Below are positions 36,512-45,575 of a stretch of 64,000 nucleotides of DNA, piece by piece. The notes under the pieces are model-generated. The model was not told where the DNA came from. It saw nothing but the letters and a program-made list of their open reading frames with translations, and searched no databases. The DNA lies in NCBI RefSeq assembly GCF_014652715.1, contig NZ_BMZI01000002.1:428813-492812 (forward strand), written 5' to 3'. Numbering within the stretch: the first letter of the stretch is position 1; each line of letters starts with the position of its first letter. Position numbers and translations under genes: made by a program. The DNA is from Salinicola rhizosphaerae (GTDB lineage: Bacteria; Pseudomonadota; Gammaproteobacteria; Pseudomonadales; Halomonadaceae).

Positions 36512-37183
36512 TCAACGGGTGAAACGCGTCACTCCACTGTCGCCGCCGAGTAGCAGCACATCGGCGGGACGGCGGGCGAAAAGCCCGTTGGTGACCACGC
36601 CGACGATGCCGTCGAGGGTGGTTTCCATGCCTTCGGGGTCGTCGAACAGCTTGTCGTAGCCGTCGAGAATGCGGTTGCCATTATCGGTCAGCACGCCATC
36701 GCGATAGACCGGTGTGATTCCCAGTTTCACCATCTCACGGGCGACGTAGGAGCGCGCCATGGGGATGACCTCGACCGGTAGCGGAAAGCCGCCCAACGTC
36801 TCGACAGACTTGCTGGCATCGGCGATGCAGATGAAGCGTTCGGCGCAGGCGGCGACGATCTTCTCGCGGGTCAGTGCCGCGCCACCGCCCTTGATCATGC
36901 GCAGCTGACGATCGATTTCGTCGGCGCCGTCGATATACACCGGTACGGTGCCGACATGATTGAGCTCGAGAACGTCGATGCCGTGGGACTTGAGTCGCTC
37001 GGCCGTGGCTTCGGAGCTCGCCACGGCGCCCCGGAAATCCTGTCGTCGTGTCGCCAGCAGATCGATGAAATGGTTGGCGGTCGAGCCGGTACCGACGCCG
37101 ATCACGGCATCCGGGGTCAGCAGGGCATCGATGTCGTCGAGCGCGGCGGCGGCCACGGCGCGTTTGAGGTCATCCTGGGTCAT
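36512..37183 (-). CDS. rpiA: Ribose-5-phosphate isomerase A (223 aa)
   Basis: Interconverts ribose-5-P and ribulose-5-[51 protein letters not shown] and [18 protein letters not shown] hold the substrate loop, catalytic Asp and Glu region and the Lys. The start at 37183 gives the family length; an open frame to 37267 lacks family sequence. Divergent from ilvA, the same pairing found in pseudomonads. Confidence 0.97.
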   Translation of the reverse strand: MTQDDLKRAVAAAALDDIDALLTPDAVIGVGTGSTANHFIDLLATRRQDFRGAVASSEATAERLKSHGIDVLELNHVGTVPVYIDGADEIDRQLRMIKGGGAALTREKIVAACAERFICIADASKSVETLGGFPLPVEVIPMARSYVAREMVKLGITPVYRDGVLTDNGNRILDGYDKLFDDPEGMETTLDGIVGVVTNGLFARRPADVLLLGGDSGVTRFTR

Positions 37184-37368
37184 GTCGATTCCGGCAGGGC
37201 TGGAGAGGTGGGAGCGTGGCCAGGCACGCCAGCGAGCGCGCCCATTATAGAGCAAGCCACCGGGCATGCCGATGGCGCTGGACGCTCGGCGCCGGCGTCT
37301 GTTAACAATATCGGTCCACGATAACCCGCCGTACGAAGCGGGAACGCCGCTCGCCAGGACACATTTCC

Positions 37369-38886
37369 ATGCTACTCGAAGACATCGTCAAGAAGATCCT
37401 CCAGGCCCGAGTCTACGAAGCGGCCCGGGAGACGCCCATCTCTCCCACGCCTTCGCTCTCCAAACGGTTTTCCAACCAGATTCTGATCAAGCGTGAAGAT
37501 CTGCAGCCGGTCTTCTCGTTCAAGATTCGCGGTGCCTATAACAAGATGGCGCAGCTCGATGAAGCACAGAAGGCGAAAGGCGTCATCGCCGCTTCCGCCG
37601 GCAACCACGCGCAAGGGCTGGCGATGGCGGCCAGGCAGATGGGGGTCAAGGCCGTCATCGTGATGCCAAGGGTCACGCCGGAGATCAAGGTTCAGGCGGT
37701 CCGAGGCTGGGGCGCCCGCGTCGTGCTCAAGGGCGATGCCTTCGGCGAAGCGCTGGCGCACGCGAAAGAGCTGATCGACGAGCACGGTTATACCTACATT
37801 CCGCCCTATGACGATAACGACGTCATTGCCGGGCAGGGTACGGTCGGCATGGAGATTCTGCGCCAGCACTCCGGGCCGCTGGATGCCGTCTTCGTGCCGG
37901 TGGGCGGGGGCGGCCTGCTGGCGGGCGTGGCTGCCTATATCAAGTATCTACGCCCGGAGACGAAAGTCTTTGGCGTCGAGGCGGAAGACTCCGCCTGTCT
38001 CAAGGCGGCGCTGGAGGCCGGCGAACGTGTCACGCTCGATCAGGTCGGTGTCTTTGCCGAGGGTGTGGCCGTGGCGCAGATCGGCGAGGCGCCGTTCGAG
38101 ATTCTGCGCCACCACGTCGATGGGGTGATCACGGTCAACACCGATGAGATGTGCGCCGCGGTGAAGGACATCTTCGACGATACGCGCGCGGTCTCGGAAA
38201 CTTCCGGCGCGCTCTCGCTGGCCGGGCTCAAGAAGTACATCCAGCAGACCCAGGTGCGCGATCAGACGCTTTTGTGCATCAACTCCGGTGCCAACATCAA
38301 TTTCGATCGGCTGCAGCACGTCGCCGAGCGTACCGAACTCGGCGAGCAGCGCGAGGCGATTCTCGCCGTGCAGATTCCCGAGCGTCCCGGCAGTTTCAAG
38401 CAGTTCTGTCGCGTGATCGGACGGCGGATGGTGACCGAGTTCAACTATCGCTATGCCGATCCCGACGGTGCGCACATCTTCGTGGGCGTCCAGGTCAAGC
38501 CTGGCGGCGAAGACCGCGCCGAGGTGATTCGCCGGCTACGCGAGGCCGACTATCCGGTCGAGGATCTCACCGACAACGAGCTGGCCAAATTGCACATCCG
38601 TCACCTCGGCGGCGGGCGCCCGCGAGAGCGGTTCGAAGAGGAGGTCTACCGCTTCGAGTTCCCCGAGCGCCCCGGTGCGCTGATGAACTTCCTGACCCAC
38701 CTGCCGGCGGACTGGAACATCTCGCTGTTCCACTATCGCAATCACGGTGCCGCTTACGGTCGGGTACTGGTGGGGCTGCAGATGCCCAACGGCGACCGCG
38801 CCCACGCCGAAAAGCATTTCGACCGCATCGGCTATCGCTACTGGAAAGAGACGGACAATACGGCTTATCGGCTGTTCATGGCCTGA
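37369..38886 (+). CDS. ilvA: Biosynthetic threonine deaminase (505 aa)
   Basis: First committed step of isoleucine synthesis (threonine to 2-oxobutanoate). PLP Lys is K52 in [25 protein letters not shown] and [14 protein letters not shown] bind the phosphate. Two C-terminal ACT-like regulatory domains (residues ~325-505) begin with [16 protein letters not shown] and [16 protein letters not shown], so the enzyme should be inhibited by isoleucine, in contrast to the paralogue at 546. Length is typical. Confidence 0.97.
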   Translation: MLLEDIVKKILQARVYEAARETPISPTPSLSKRFSNQILIKREDLQPVFSFKIRGAYNKMAQLDEAQKAKGVIAASAGNHAQGLAMAARQMGVKAVIVMPRVTPEIKVQAVRGWGARVVLKGDAFGEALAHAKELIDEHGYTYIPPYDDNDVIAGQGTVGMEILRQHSGPLDAVFVPVGGGGLLAGVAAYIKYLRPETKVFGVEAEDSACLKAALEAGERVTLDQVGVFAEGVAVAQIGEAPFEILRHHVDGVITVNTDEMCAAVKDIFDDTRAVSETSGALSLAGLKKYIQQTQVRDQTLLCINSGANINFDRLQHVAERTELGEQREAILAVQIPERPGSFKQFCRVIGRRMVTEFNYRYADPDGAHIFVGVQVKPGGEDRAEVIRRLREADYPVEDLTDNELAKLHIRHLGGGRPRERFEEEVYRFEFPERPGALMNFLTHLPADWNISLFHYRNHGAAYGRVLVGLQMPNGDRAHAEKHFDRIGYRYWKETDNTAYRLFMA

Positions 38887-39045
38887 GCGCGGATTTCACG
38901 CTGGGGCAACGTATGTTTTCGTGCAGTTGGCGTTGCTGGAAGAGAATTGGCGACATTTTGCTATCCAAATCGGCCTCAAACTTTTTATGTAAAAGTCGAT
39001 AATGTTCGGTAACGAAAAAAGGCGTCAATGCGGCTGGAATCCATC

Positions 39046-39074
39046 TTGTCAAGATTTTAGCCTGACCCTATAGT
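39046..39074 (+). promoter_or_regulatory. Sigma70-type promoter for the 31-codon gene
   Basis: TTGTCA (39046-39051) and TATAGT (39069-39074) are separated by 17 bp. The expected start near 39081 would give an 80-base leader containing two hairpins: GCGTCGCT (39080-39087) with AGCGACGC (39097-39104), and CGAGTC (39118-39123) with GACTCG (39128-39133). Confidence 0.7.
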
Positions 39075-39160
39075 CGTGCGCGTCGCTGCGGGGGGTAGCG
39101 ACGCAACCGAACCTTGTCGAGTCAAATGACTCGCAGGGCCAAATAAGACTTGGAGCCAAG

Positions 39161-39256
39161 ATGAAACGCAAACCCGATCTGGTGATGGCACTGGTACTGA
39201 TCTTCGGCGTGGGTGTCGTGGCAACCGGGTATGCGCAGACGCTTCTCGGCGCCTGA
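39161..39256 (+). CDS. Small single-pass membrane peptide (31 aa)
   Basis: ATG at 39161 with GGAG six bases upstream; the peptide is MKRKPDLVMALVLIFGVGVV followed by ATGYAQTLLGA. A basic N-terminus and one hydrophobic helix indicate an inner-membrane peptide with the N-terminus inside. Coding is supported by the ribosome site, the good promoter at 39046-39074 and a structured leader. It resembles small uncharacterised peptides of this type in other gammaproteobacteria from memory only; function unknown. Confidence 0.7.
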   Translation: MKRKPDLVMALVLIFGVGVVATGYAQTLLGA

Positions 39257-39352
39257 GAGCGCTGAGTTTCATCGGATCTGACATCAATAGTCGGCGGTCG
39301 GTGGCGTATCGAGCGACATCGTCGACACGGCGACACGGCGACGATAGATCGA

Positions 39353-39382
39353 GACGGCCGGTAGCGAGAGCTACCGGCCGTC
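39353..39382. terminator. 13-bp hairpin at the end of the cyclo-ligase gene
   Basis: GACGGCCGGTAGC (39353-39365), loop GAGA, GCTACCGGCCGTC (39370-39382): a perfect 13-bp stem lying across the stop codon (39371-39373) of the 5-FCL gene. It separates this gene from the convergent 31-codon gene. The downstream T-content (TCGTCGTTTC) is modest. Confidence 0.6.
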
Positions 39383-40051
39383 GTCGTTTCTGGCCGGGCA
39401 GCCGGATCGCGTTCGCACCAGCCGCTGGTCGCTCACAATGGCATCCAGCGGCACGTCCCAGCCGGCCACGGGCAGCGCGTCCACATGCTGACAGTCATGG
39501 GCTAGCCCGATCAGGCTGGGCTTGGGTCTCGTACGCCGCGCGAACGCCAGCGTGCGATCGTAGAACCCGCCACCCATGCCGATCCGATTGCCGGCATCGT
39601 CGAACCCCACCAGCGGCAGCAGAATCGTATCCAGTGCCCAGGCGGGCAGACGCCTGGCGCGGTGCGCGCCGTGGCGCGTGTCCGGTTCGGGAATGCCGAA
39701 GCGGTTGATCGCCATGCGCGTTCCGCGGTGATAGCGCACGAACCATAGCCGATTGTCGGAAAGGGGGCGAAGCACGGGAAGGTAGACAGCCACGCAGCGT
39801 TTCTCGAACCACGCGATCAGCGGCCGCGGATCGATCTCGCCATCGCTAGGCAGATAGAGCGCGACGCGGCGGGCGCGCTGGACTTCGGGCATGCGACGTA
39901 ACTGACGGCAGAGTCGGTTCGATGCCATGCGCTGCTGGCGCAGCGTCAGTGCGCGTCGGCGTCGGCGCAGATCGCGACGCAGCTGCCGGCGTTCGGCGGG
40001 CCCATCAGCGGTAGGCACATCCGAATTCGTCAGAGTGGAAGCGAGAGACAA
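39371..40051 (-). CDS. fau: 5-formyltetrahydrofolate cyclo-ligase (226 aa)
   Basis: Converts 5-formyl-THF to methenyl-THF with ATP. RRQLRRDLRRRRRALTLRQQ and ALYLPSDGEIDPRPLI open it; LLPLVGFDDAGNRIGMGGGFYDRTLA is the family signature with the GGGxYD loop, followed by IGLAHDCQ. The start is uncertain: TTG at 40051 has GGGGA eight bases upstream, inside the 6S RNA 3' stem; GTG at 40018 is an alternative. The zapA - 6S RNA - 5-FCL order is the one conserved in gammaproteobacteria and implies co-transcription with 6S. Confidence 0.92.
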   Translation of the reverse strand: MSLASTLTNSDVPTADGPAERRQLRRDLRRRRRALTLRQQRMASNRLCRQLRRMPEVQRARRVALYLPSDGEIDPRPLIAWFEKRCVAVYLPVLRPLSDNRLWFVRYHRGTRMAINRFGIPEPDTRHGAHRARRLPAWALDTILLPLVGFDDAGNRIGMGGGFYDRTLAFARRTRPKPSLIGLAHDCQHVDALPVAGWDVPLDAIVSDQRLVRTRSGCPARNDDGR

Positions 40052-40057
40052 AAGAGA

Positions 40058-40239
40058 GTTCCCCAGAGTGCCGCTGTCATTCTGGCCCTGAACCTATTGG
40101 TTCAAGGTGGGTGGCCGCAGACAGGCCTTCAGGCTTTCCGTCGCGCGGACATGCACACGGGCCTGTCTAGCTATTGGCCCCCTGGGTACTGCGCATAGGC
40201 TCGAGGGACTTGTAACGACTGGCGAACACCCCAGGGAAC
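40058..40239 (-). ncRNA. ssrS: 6S RNA
   Basis: On the minus strand between zapA and the cyclo-ligase gene, a 182-base segment begins GTTCCCTGGGGTGTT and ends GCACTCTGGGGAAC, so its termini pair to form the closing stem of 6S RNA. Near the 3' side it carries ACCTTGAACCAATAGGTTCA, matching the conserved hairpin of proteobacterial 6S RNAs (CCTTGAACC...GGTTCA). Length (about 180), synteny and a promoter at the right distance agree. 6S RNA binds sigma70-RNA polymerase holoenzyme and lowers transcription in stationary phase. Exact ends are estimated. Confidence 0.9.
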
Positions 40240-40245
40240 GGCACC

Positions 40246-40274
40246 ATCCTAGCAGAGCCGCGCGATTTGCCCAA
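40246..40274 (-). promoter_or_regulatory. Promoter of 6S RNA
   Basis: Read on the minus strand, TTGGGC (40274-40269), 17 bases, then TAGGAT (40251-40246). The start point 6-7 bases later coincides with the paired 5' end of 6S RNA at about 40239. Confidence 0.65.
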
Positions 40275-40304
40275 TCGCCGATCGCAATAAGCGTAGTGAT
40301 CGGC

Positions 40305-40628
40305 TCACTGAGAAGGTGAGGAAGCCGGCTGCGAATCGCCGACCTTGGCCAGCGCACGCTCGAGGCGATCGTTCAGCTCGCCGAGTGCCTGCTCACCGCT
40401 GCGGTGGGTGTCCAGTGCCGCCAGCAGCTCGTGTGTGATGTTGAGCGCCGCCATGATGGCGATCTTTTCCGAGCCGAGCACCTTGCCGCGCGCGTGGATG
40501 CCGTGCATGGCGCGGTCCAGATAGCGCGCAGAGCGCTTGAGCTGGTCCTGCTCTTCCGGGGGACAGGCGATCACGTAGGATTTGCCCAGCAGCGTGACTT
40601 CGGTAGTGGGGCGCGACGTGTCGCTCAT
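40305..40628 (-). CDS. zapA: Cell division protein ZapA (107 aa)
   Basis: Promotes FtsZ bundling at the division ring. TTEVTLLGKSYVIACPPEEQ and LKRSARYLDRAMHGIHARGK, followed by IAIMAALNITHELLAA, are typical ZapA text; the C-terminus is a helical coiled coil (EQALGELNDRLERALAKV). Start at 40628; divergent from the ygfB-like gene over 231 bp, which has no other evident feature. Confidence 0.95.
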   Translation of the reverse strand: MSDTSRPTTEVTLLGKSYVIACPPEEQDQLKRSARYLDRAMHGIHARGKVLGSEKIAIMAALNITHELLAALDTHRSGEQALGELNDRLERALAKVGDSQPASSPSQ

Positions 40629-40859
40629 GAGACGCTCCGGGGTGGGCGGTGAAGATCGATGCGGTAAGATGGCAGCCGTTCGCGATGCCAGGCGATCGGC
40701 TACGCTTCAAGCGAGCGTTTCGCCACTGATCGTTATCGCCATTGACCGTTAATGTCATTGACCCGACCAAACCATTGATCAAGCCACTATAGAGAGCCGC
40801 CCCTGAGGGGTCAACGCGGCCCCGGCCGCCTCCGGATGGCGGGGGGCGGGCTCTCGACC

Positions 40860-41486
40860 ATGGATGCCGACATGTCGATCATCAACGACCAGCTCGATTT
40901 CTCCACCGTTGCCAACGTCTTTCTGGCTCACGGCAGCATGCAGTCCCCTGCGTTTCTCGACGGCCGCCTCTGCGCCGAGCTTGCGCTGGCCGATCTCACG
41001 GCCGAGCGCTGGCTCGAGGAAGTCTGCCTGGCGCTCAACGTGGAGCAGCCGCAGAGCCCTGAAGATGCCGAAATTTTGCTGCGCTGGCGGCGCCAGACGC
41101 TCGACGCGCTGGCGGCGGCCGAACTCAATTTCGAACCGCTGTTGCCGGACGAGCTGTTCGCGCTGTCGGAGCGCGCGCAAGGGCTCAAGGAGTGGACGCA
41201 AGGCTTTCTCGAGCTGGCCAACGAGGTTGACGGCGACACCTACGACAAATGGTCACCGCAGCTGCGCGAGGCGGTCGAGGATCTCGGTCAGCTCGCCGCG
41301 ATGGAGGTCGAGCTAGAGGACGATGCCGAGAACGAGAACGATCTTTTCGCGTTGACCGAGCATGCGCGCATGGCGGCGATGATGCTTTACACCGAGCAGC
41401 ATCCCGGCCAGCCGCAGGTCGAACAGGTCGACGACGCGGAGCTGCCTGCCGACGATGGCAATACCCCGCCGCCCCAGCTCCACTGA
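40860..41486 (+). CDS. UPF0149 (YgfB) family protein (208 aa)
   Basis: FSTVANVFLAHGSMQSPAFLDGRLCA begins the all-helical UPF0149 fold, and EWTQGFLELANEV with an acidic late region (ELEDDAENENDLFALTEHA) matches YgfB. It sits first in the ygfB-pepP-ubiH-ubiI order conserved in gammaproteobacteria. YgfB has been linked to control of gene expression and antibiotic response in Pseudomonas; its biochemical role is not settled. Start is uncertain between 40836, 40860 and 40872. Confidence 0.88.
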   Translation: MDADMSIINDQLDFSTVANVFLAHGSMQSPAFLDGRLCAELALADLTAERWLEEVCLALNVEQPQSPEDAEILLRWRRQTLDALAAAELNFEPLLPDELFALSERAQGLKEWTQGFLELANEVDGDTYDKWSPQLREAVEDLGQLAAMEVELEDDAENENDLFALTEHARMAAMMLYTEQHPGQPQVEQVDDAELPADDGNTPPPQLH

Positions 41487-41574
41487 GGGCCGGGTTTTCG
41501 ACGGCTCCGCGAACTGTCTTTCACCTTGATGGCCCTCTTCAACCACCGACCGGAACCCGCCCAGGAGACCCCGT

Positions 41575-42912
41575 ATGTTGCCCGAACCGCTTCCTCGTCC
41601 GGCGCCGATCTCGCCGGAGGAGTTCGCCGCCCGTCGCGAGCGCCTGATGGCCGAACTACCGGAAGGCAGCGCCGTGCTGCTGCCGGGCGCCACGCTCAAG
41701 ACGCGCAACCACGACAGCGAATTTCCCTTCCGCCAGTCGAGCGACTTCCACTACCTGTGCGGATTTCCCGAGCCGGAGGCTCTGCTGCTGCTGCTGCCCG
41801 GCAGAGCCGCCGGCGAAGCCGTCCTGTTCTGCCAGGAGAAGGACCCCGAGAAGGAGGCCTGGACCGGCATTCGTATCGGCCCCGAAGGCGCGGTGCAGGA
41901 CTACGGCATGGATGAAGGCTTCGATAATGGGCGTCGGGCCGATCTGGTCGACATGCTCGATGGTTACACCTCGCTCTATCTGCCGCTCGGCGACGGCGTG
42001 GCAATGGCGCTCGCCGAGCGCGCGCGCAGCCAGTTGAGCACACGGGCACGACGCGGCGCGGTAGCGCCGACGCGCTTCGCCGACGTCAGCGAGCTGATCC
42101 ATGAATTGCGGCTGACCAAGAGCGAGGCGGAACTCACGCTGATGCGCCACGCGGCCCATATCAGCGCACTGGCGCACTGTCGTGCCATGCGCGCCAGCCG
42201 CCCCGGACGTCATGAATACCAGCTGCAGGCCGAAATCGAGCACGAATTCGCCTGGCACGGTGCACGCGCGCCCGCCTACGGCACCATCGTCGGTGGTGGC
42301 GCCAACGCCTGCGTGCTGCACTATGTCGAGAACAGCGCGCCGCTGGTCGACGGCGATCTCGTGCTGATCGATGCCGGTGGCGAATTCGATCTCTACGCCG
42401 GCGATATCACGCGCACCTTCCCGGTCAACGGGCGCTTCAGCGCGTCGCAGCGCGCGCTCTACGACATCGTGCTGGCCGCAGAGGAGCGCGCGGTGGCCGC
42501 AGTGAAACCGGGCGCCACGCTGGAATCCATTCATCAGGGCGTGGTGCGTGACATGACTGCCGGGCTGCTCGAACTGGGATTGCTGAGCGGCGATCTGGAA
42601 ACCTGCATCGAGTCAGGCGCCTATCGCCGGTTCTACCTGCACTCCACGTCGCACTGGCTGGGGCTCGATGTTCATGACGTCGGCAGCTATCGCGTTAGTG
42701 GCGAACCCCGTCCGCTCGAGCCGGGCATGGTGGTGACGATCGAACCCGGACTCTATATTCCCGACGCCGATGACATTCCCGCCGAGTATCGCGGTATCGG
42801 TATTCGTATCGAGGACGATGTAGCGGTGACGGCCGACGGCGGCGAGGTATTGACGCCGCAGGTGCCGAAGGCCGCCGAGGAGATCGAGGCGCTGATGGGT
42901 CGTCCGGATTGA
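41575..42912 (+). CDS. pepP: Xaa-Pro aminopeptidase (445 aa)
   Basis: Removes N-terminal residues preceding proline. The N-terminal AMP_N domain has FRQSSDFHYLCGFPEPEALL; the M24B pita-bread domain keeps all metal ligands: two Asp in LIDAGGEFDLYAGDITRTF, His in TSHWLGLDVHDVG, Glu in TIEPGLYIP and Glu in GIRIEDDVAVT. It therefore contrasts with the metal-less M24 protein at 54800. It follows the ygfB-like gene and precedes ubiH. Confidence 0.96.
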   Translation: MLPEPLPRPAPISPEEFAARRERLMAELPEGSAVLLPGATLKTRNHDSEFPFRQSSDFHYLCGFPEPEALLLLLPGRAAGEAVLFCQEKDPEKEAWTGIRIGPEGAVQDYGMDEGFDNGRRADLVDMLDGYTSLYLPLGDGVAMALAERARSQLSTRARRGAVAPTRFADVSELIHELRLTKSEAELTLMRHAAHISALAHCRAMRASRPGRHEYQLQAEIEHEFAWHGARAPAYGTIVGGGANACVLHYVENSAPLVDGDLVLIDAGGEFDLYAGDITRTFPVNGRFSASQRALYDIVLAAEERAVAAVKPGATLESIHQGVVRDMTAGLLELGLLSGDLETCIESGAYRRFYLHSTSHWLGLDVHDVGSYRVSGEPRPLEPGMVVTIEPGLYIPDADDIPAEYRGIGIRIEDDVAVTADGGEVLTPQVPKAAEEIEALMGRPD

Positions 42913-43028
42913 TCGTTTTTTGAGCACGGCTGTGCTGGTCGTCTTCGTTACGTAAAAGGCGTAAGCGTTGTGTAGGGTAGGCCGTTAGCGGGTTTCCGGT
43001 ATTCAATCGTAATGGAGCAGGTAGCGGC

Positions 43029-44252
43029 ATGGAGCAAGACCGCAATCATGAACGGAGTGGCCACGTCGATGTCGCGATCATCGGCGGTGGCCTGGTGGGG
43101 GCGAGCCTGGCCTGCGCACTGCAGCCGCTGATCGAACACCAGGGCCTGCGCGTGGCCGTGATCGAAGCGCAGCCGATACCGAGCGCCAACGTGTGTCAAT
43201 ACCAGCCGAGCTTCGATGCGCGCGCCAGCGCTATCGCCTACGGATCGCGTCGTCACTTCGAAAGACTGGGGCTGTGGGCGCAGCTCGCCGAAGCCGCTTC
43301 GGCGATTCGGCATATTCACGTCAGTCAGCGTGGCCGGTTGGGCACGACGCGTCTGCACGCCGACGAACTCCAGGTCGAGGCGCTGGGCTATGTAGTGCCC
43401 AACGCCTGGATGGGCCAGGTGCTTCACCGCCATCTCGCGACACTGCCGATCGACTGGCACTGCCCGGCGCGGGTGGCGTCGCTTGTGCCGAGCGCTTCGG
43501 GTTACCGGCTCGAGCTGGACAGCGGCGAGAACGTGAACGCGGCGCTGACGGTGCTCGCCGATGGCGGGCGCTCGGGACTCAAGGAGCAGTTGGGGATCGA
43601 AAGCGATCATCACGCTTACGATCAGACGGCGCTGATCGCCAATGTCGAGATGAGTCGAGACCATCAGGGCTGGGCGTTCGAGCGTTTCACCACCGAGGGG
43701 CCGATGGCGCTTCTGCCGTTGGATGGGCGGCGCATGGAGCTGGTCTGGACCCACGAAAGCCACGCGCTGGACGATGTTCTGACGCTTCCCGACGGCGCTT
43801 TTCTCGAACGGCTCCAGCAGGCCTTCGGTGACCGCGCCGGCCGCTTTCGCCGCGTCGGCAAGCGCCACACCTATCCGCTTTCGCTGGTGACCGCGCGTGA
43901 AACCGTGCGTCCGCATCTGGCGATTCTCGGTAACGCGGCGCATGCCTTGCACCCGGTCGCGGGCCAGGGCTTCAACCTGGCGCTGCGTGGCGTCATGGAC
44001 CTCGTCGATGCCGTGACGCGCGCCAGAGCCGAGGGACGGGGCGCGGGCGAGGCGGCGACGCTCGACGCGTTCGAGGCCCGGCGCGGCGCGGACTATCGCG
44101 AAATCGTGCGCTTCAGCGATGGCCTGATTCGCCTGTTCGGCATCGATCATGAATTGATGGCCCATGCCCGCGGAGCCGGGTTGATGGGACTCAACGCTGT
44201 CGGGCCGCTGCGTCGGGCGCTAGGGCGGCGAGCCATGGGGATCGAGCGATGA
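43029..44252 (+). CDS. ubiH: 2-octaprenyl-6-methoxyphenol hydroxylase (407 aa)
   Basis: FAD monooxygenase of ubiquinone ring hydroxylation. FAD motif VAIIGGGLVGASLACAL, DG-type block LTVLADGGRSGLKEQLG, and the late GNAAHALHPVAGQGFNLALRG, whose GNAA form (not GDAA) is typical of UbiH. It follows pepP after 116 bp and lies 43 bp ahead of the ubiI-type gene. Confidence 0.93.
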   Translation: MEQDRNHERSGHVDVAIIGGGLVGASLACALQPLIEHQGLRVAVIEAQPIPSANVCQYQPSFDARASAIAYGSRRHFERLGLWAQLAEAASAIRHIHVSQRGRLGTTRLHADELQVEALGYVVPNAWMGQVLHRHLATLPIDWHCPARVASLVPSASGYRLELDSGENVNAALTVLADGGRSGLKEQLGIESDHHAYDQTALIANVEMSRDHQGWAFERFTTEGPMALLPLDGRRMELVWTHESHALDDVLTLPDGAFLERLQQAFGDRAGRFRRVGKRHTYPLSLVTARETVRPHLAILGNAAHALHPVAGQGFNLALRGVMDLVDAVTRARAEGRGAGEAATLDAFEARRGADYREIVRFSDGLIRLFGIDHELMAHARGAGLMGLNAVGPLRRALGRRAMGIER

Positions 44253-44295
44253 GCGGGCGACGCAAGACACGAATTCAAGCGCGACGGAGAACGAG

Positions 44296-45558
44296 ATGAG
44301 CGATAACGATGGCGACGTGATCATCGTCGGCGCGGGCATGGTTGGCGCATCGCTCGCGCTGCTGCTCGGCGAGGCGGGCTGGTCGGTCGAGTTGCTGGAC
44401 GCGGGTGAGCCGGTTGCCGATATCGATACCCTCGGCGAAGGAGCGCCCTCGCTGCGCGTCAGCGCGCTGACTGCCGCCTCTCGGCGCCTGCTGGGCTCGC
44501 TGGGTGTCTGGCCCTCGCTTGAGTCGAGACGCGTCTCCCCCTATCAGGGCATGGCGGTATGGGATGCCGAAGGCAGCGGCGAGATCCGCTTCGATGCAGG
44601 GACCGTCGGCGAGTCGGCGCTGGGGCATATCGTCGAAAACGAGTTGTTGCAGGCAGCGCTGACCCGGCGGCTCGAAGCGCTACCCAATGTGCGGCTGCGT
44701 CACGGCGTGCGGCTGGTCGGCTACCGGCGCGAGGCTGGAGAAGCTGTTGTAGGCCTCGATAACGCCACTGAGCGACGACCGGAAACGATTCGTGCTCCGC
44801 TGATCGTCGGCGCCGACGGCGGGCGCTCGCCGCTGCGCTCGCTCGCGGGTATTCCCGTCTGCGAGACTCAGACCGGTCAGGCGGCGATGGTCACCAGCGT
44901 ACGCACCGAGCACGGTCATGGCGGTATCGCTCGGCAGGTCTTTCTCGCCACCGGGCCGTTGGCCTTTCTGCCGCTTATGATCGACGGTCGGGACGATCAC
45001 TGTTCGATTGTCTGGTCGACGACGCCCGAGGCCGCGAGCCGCATGACGTCGCTGGCTGGCGACGAGGCCGGCCGGGCCGACCTGGGGCATATGCTGACGC
45101 GAGCCATCGGTGAGCGCCTGGGCCGGGTCGACGTGATCGACGCCGCACCGCACTTTCCGATCGCTCAGCGCCACGCCGGGCGCTACGTCGATGACGGTCT
45201 GGCATTGGTTGGCGATGCCGCGCACAGCCTGCATCCGCTCGCCGGACAGGGCGTCAATCTCGGGTTGATGGATGCCGCCGTGCTGGCGGAAGAGTGGATA
45301 CGGGCCAAGCAGCGCGGTGCCGAGCCGGGTGACCCCCGCATCATGGCACGCTATGAGCGACGGCGTCGCAGCGAAAACGCGGCGATGCTCGCCGCCATGC
45401 AGGGTTTCCAGCGGCTGTTCGGTAGTCGCCAGCCGGCGCTCAGGCTGGCGCGAAACTGGGGGCTTGCCGGACTCGATCGCCTGTCACCGGTCAAGCGCCT
45501 GCTGATCCGCCAGGCGCTGGGCGAGTACGGAGACCTGCCAGCGCGGTGTCGTGCCTGA
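44296..45558 (+). CDS. ubiI: UbiI/VisC-type FAD monooxygenase of ubiquinone synthesis (420 aa)
   Basis: Second FAD hydroxylase of the cluster: VIIVGAGMVGASLALLLGE, GADGGRSPLRSLAGIP, and LVGDAAHSLHPLAGQGVNLG. RVSALTAASRRLLGSLGVW is shared with UbiF and UbiI, so the ring position cannot be told from sequence alone; synteny with ubiH favours UbiI (C5 hydroxylation). ACGGAGAACGAG precedes the ATG. Confidence 0.88.
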   Translation: MSDNDGDVIIVGAGMVGASLALLLGEAGWSVELLDAGEPVADIDTLGEGAPSLRVSALTAASRRLLGSLGVWPSLESRRVSPYQGMAVWDAEGSGEIRFDAGTVGESALGHIVENELLQAALTRRLEALPNVRLRHGVRLVGYRREAGEAVVGLDNATERRPETIRAPLIVGADGGRSPLRSLAGIPVCETQTGQAAMVTSVRTEHGHGGIARQVFLATGPLAFLPLMIDGRDDHCSIVWSTTPEAASRMTSLAGDEAGRADLGHMLTRAIGERLGRVDVIDAAPHFPIAQRHAGRYVDDGLALVGDAAHSLHPLAGQGVNLGLMDAAVLAEEWIRAKQRGAEPGDPRIMARYERRRRSENAAMLAAMQGFQRLFGSRQPALRLARNWGLAGLDRLSPVKRLLIRQALGEYGDLPARCRA

Positions 45559-45575
45559 GGCCCACTGCCCGCGGC

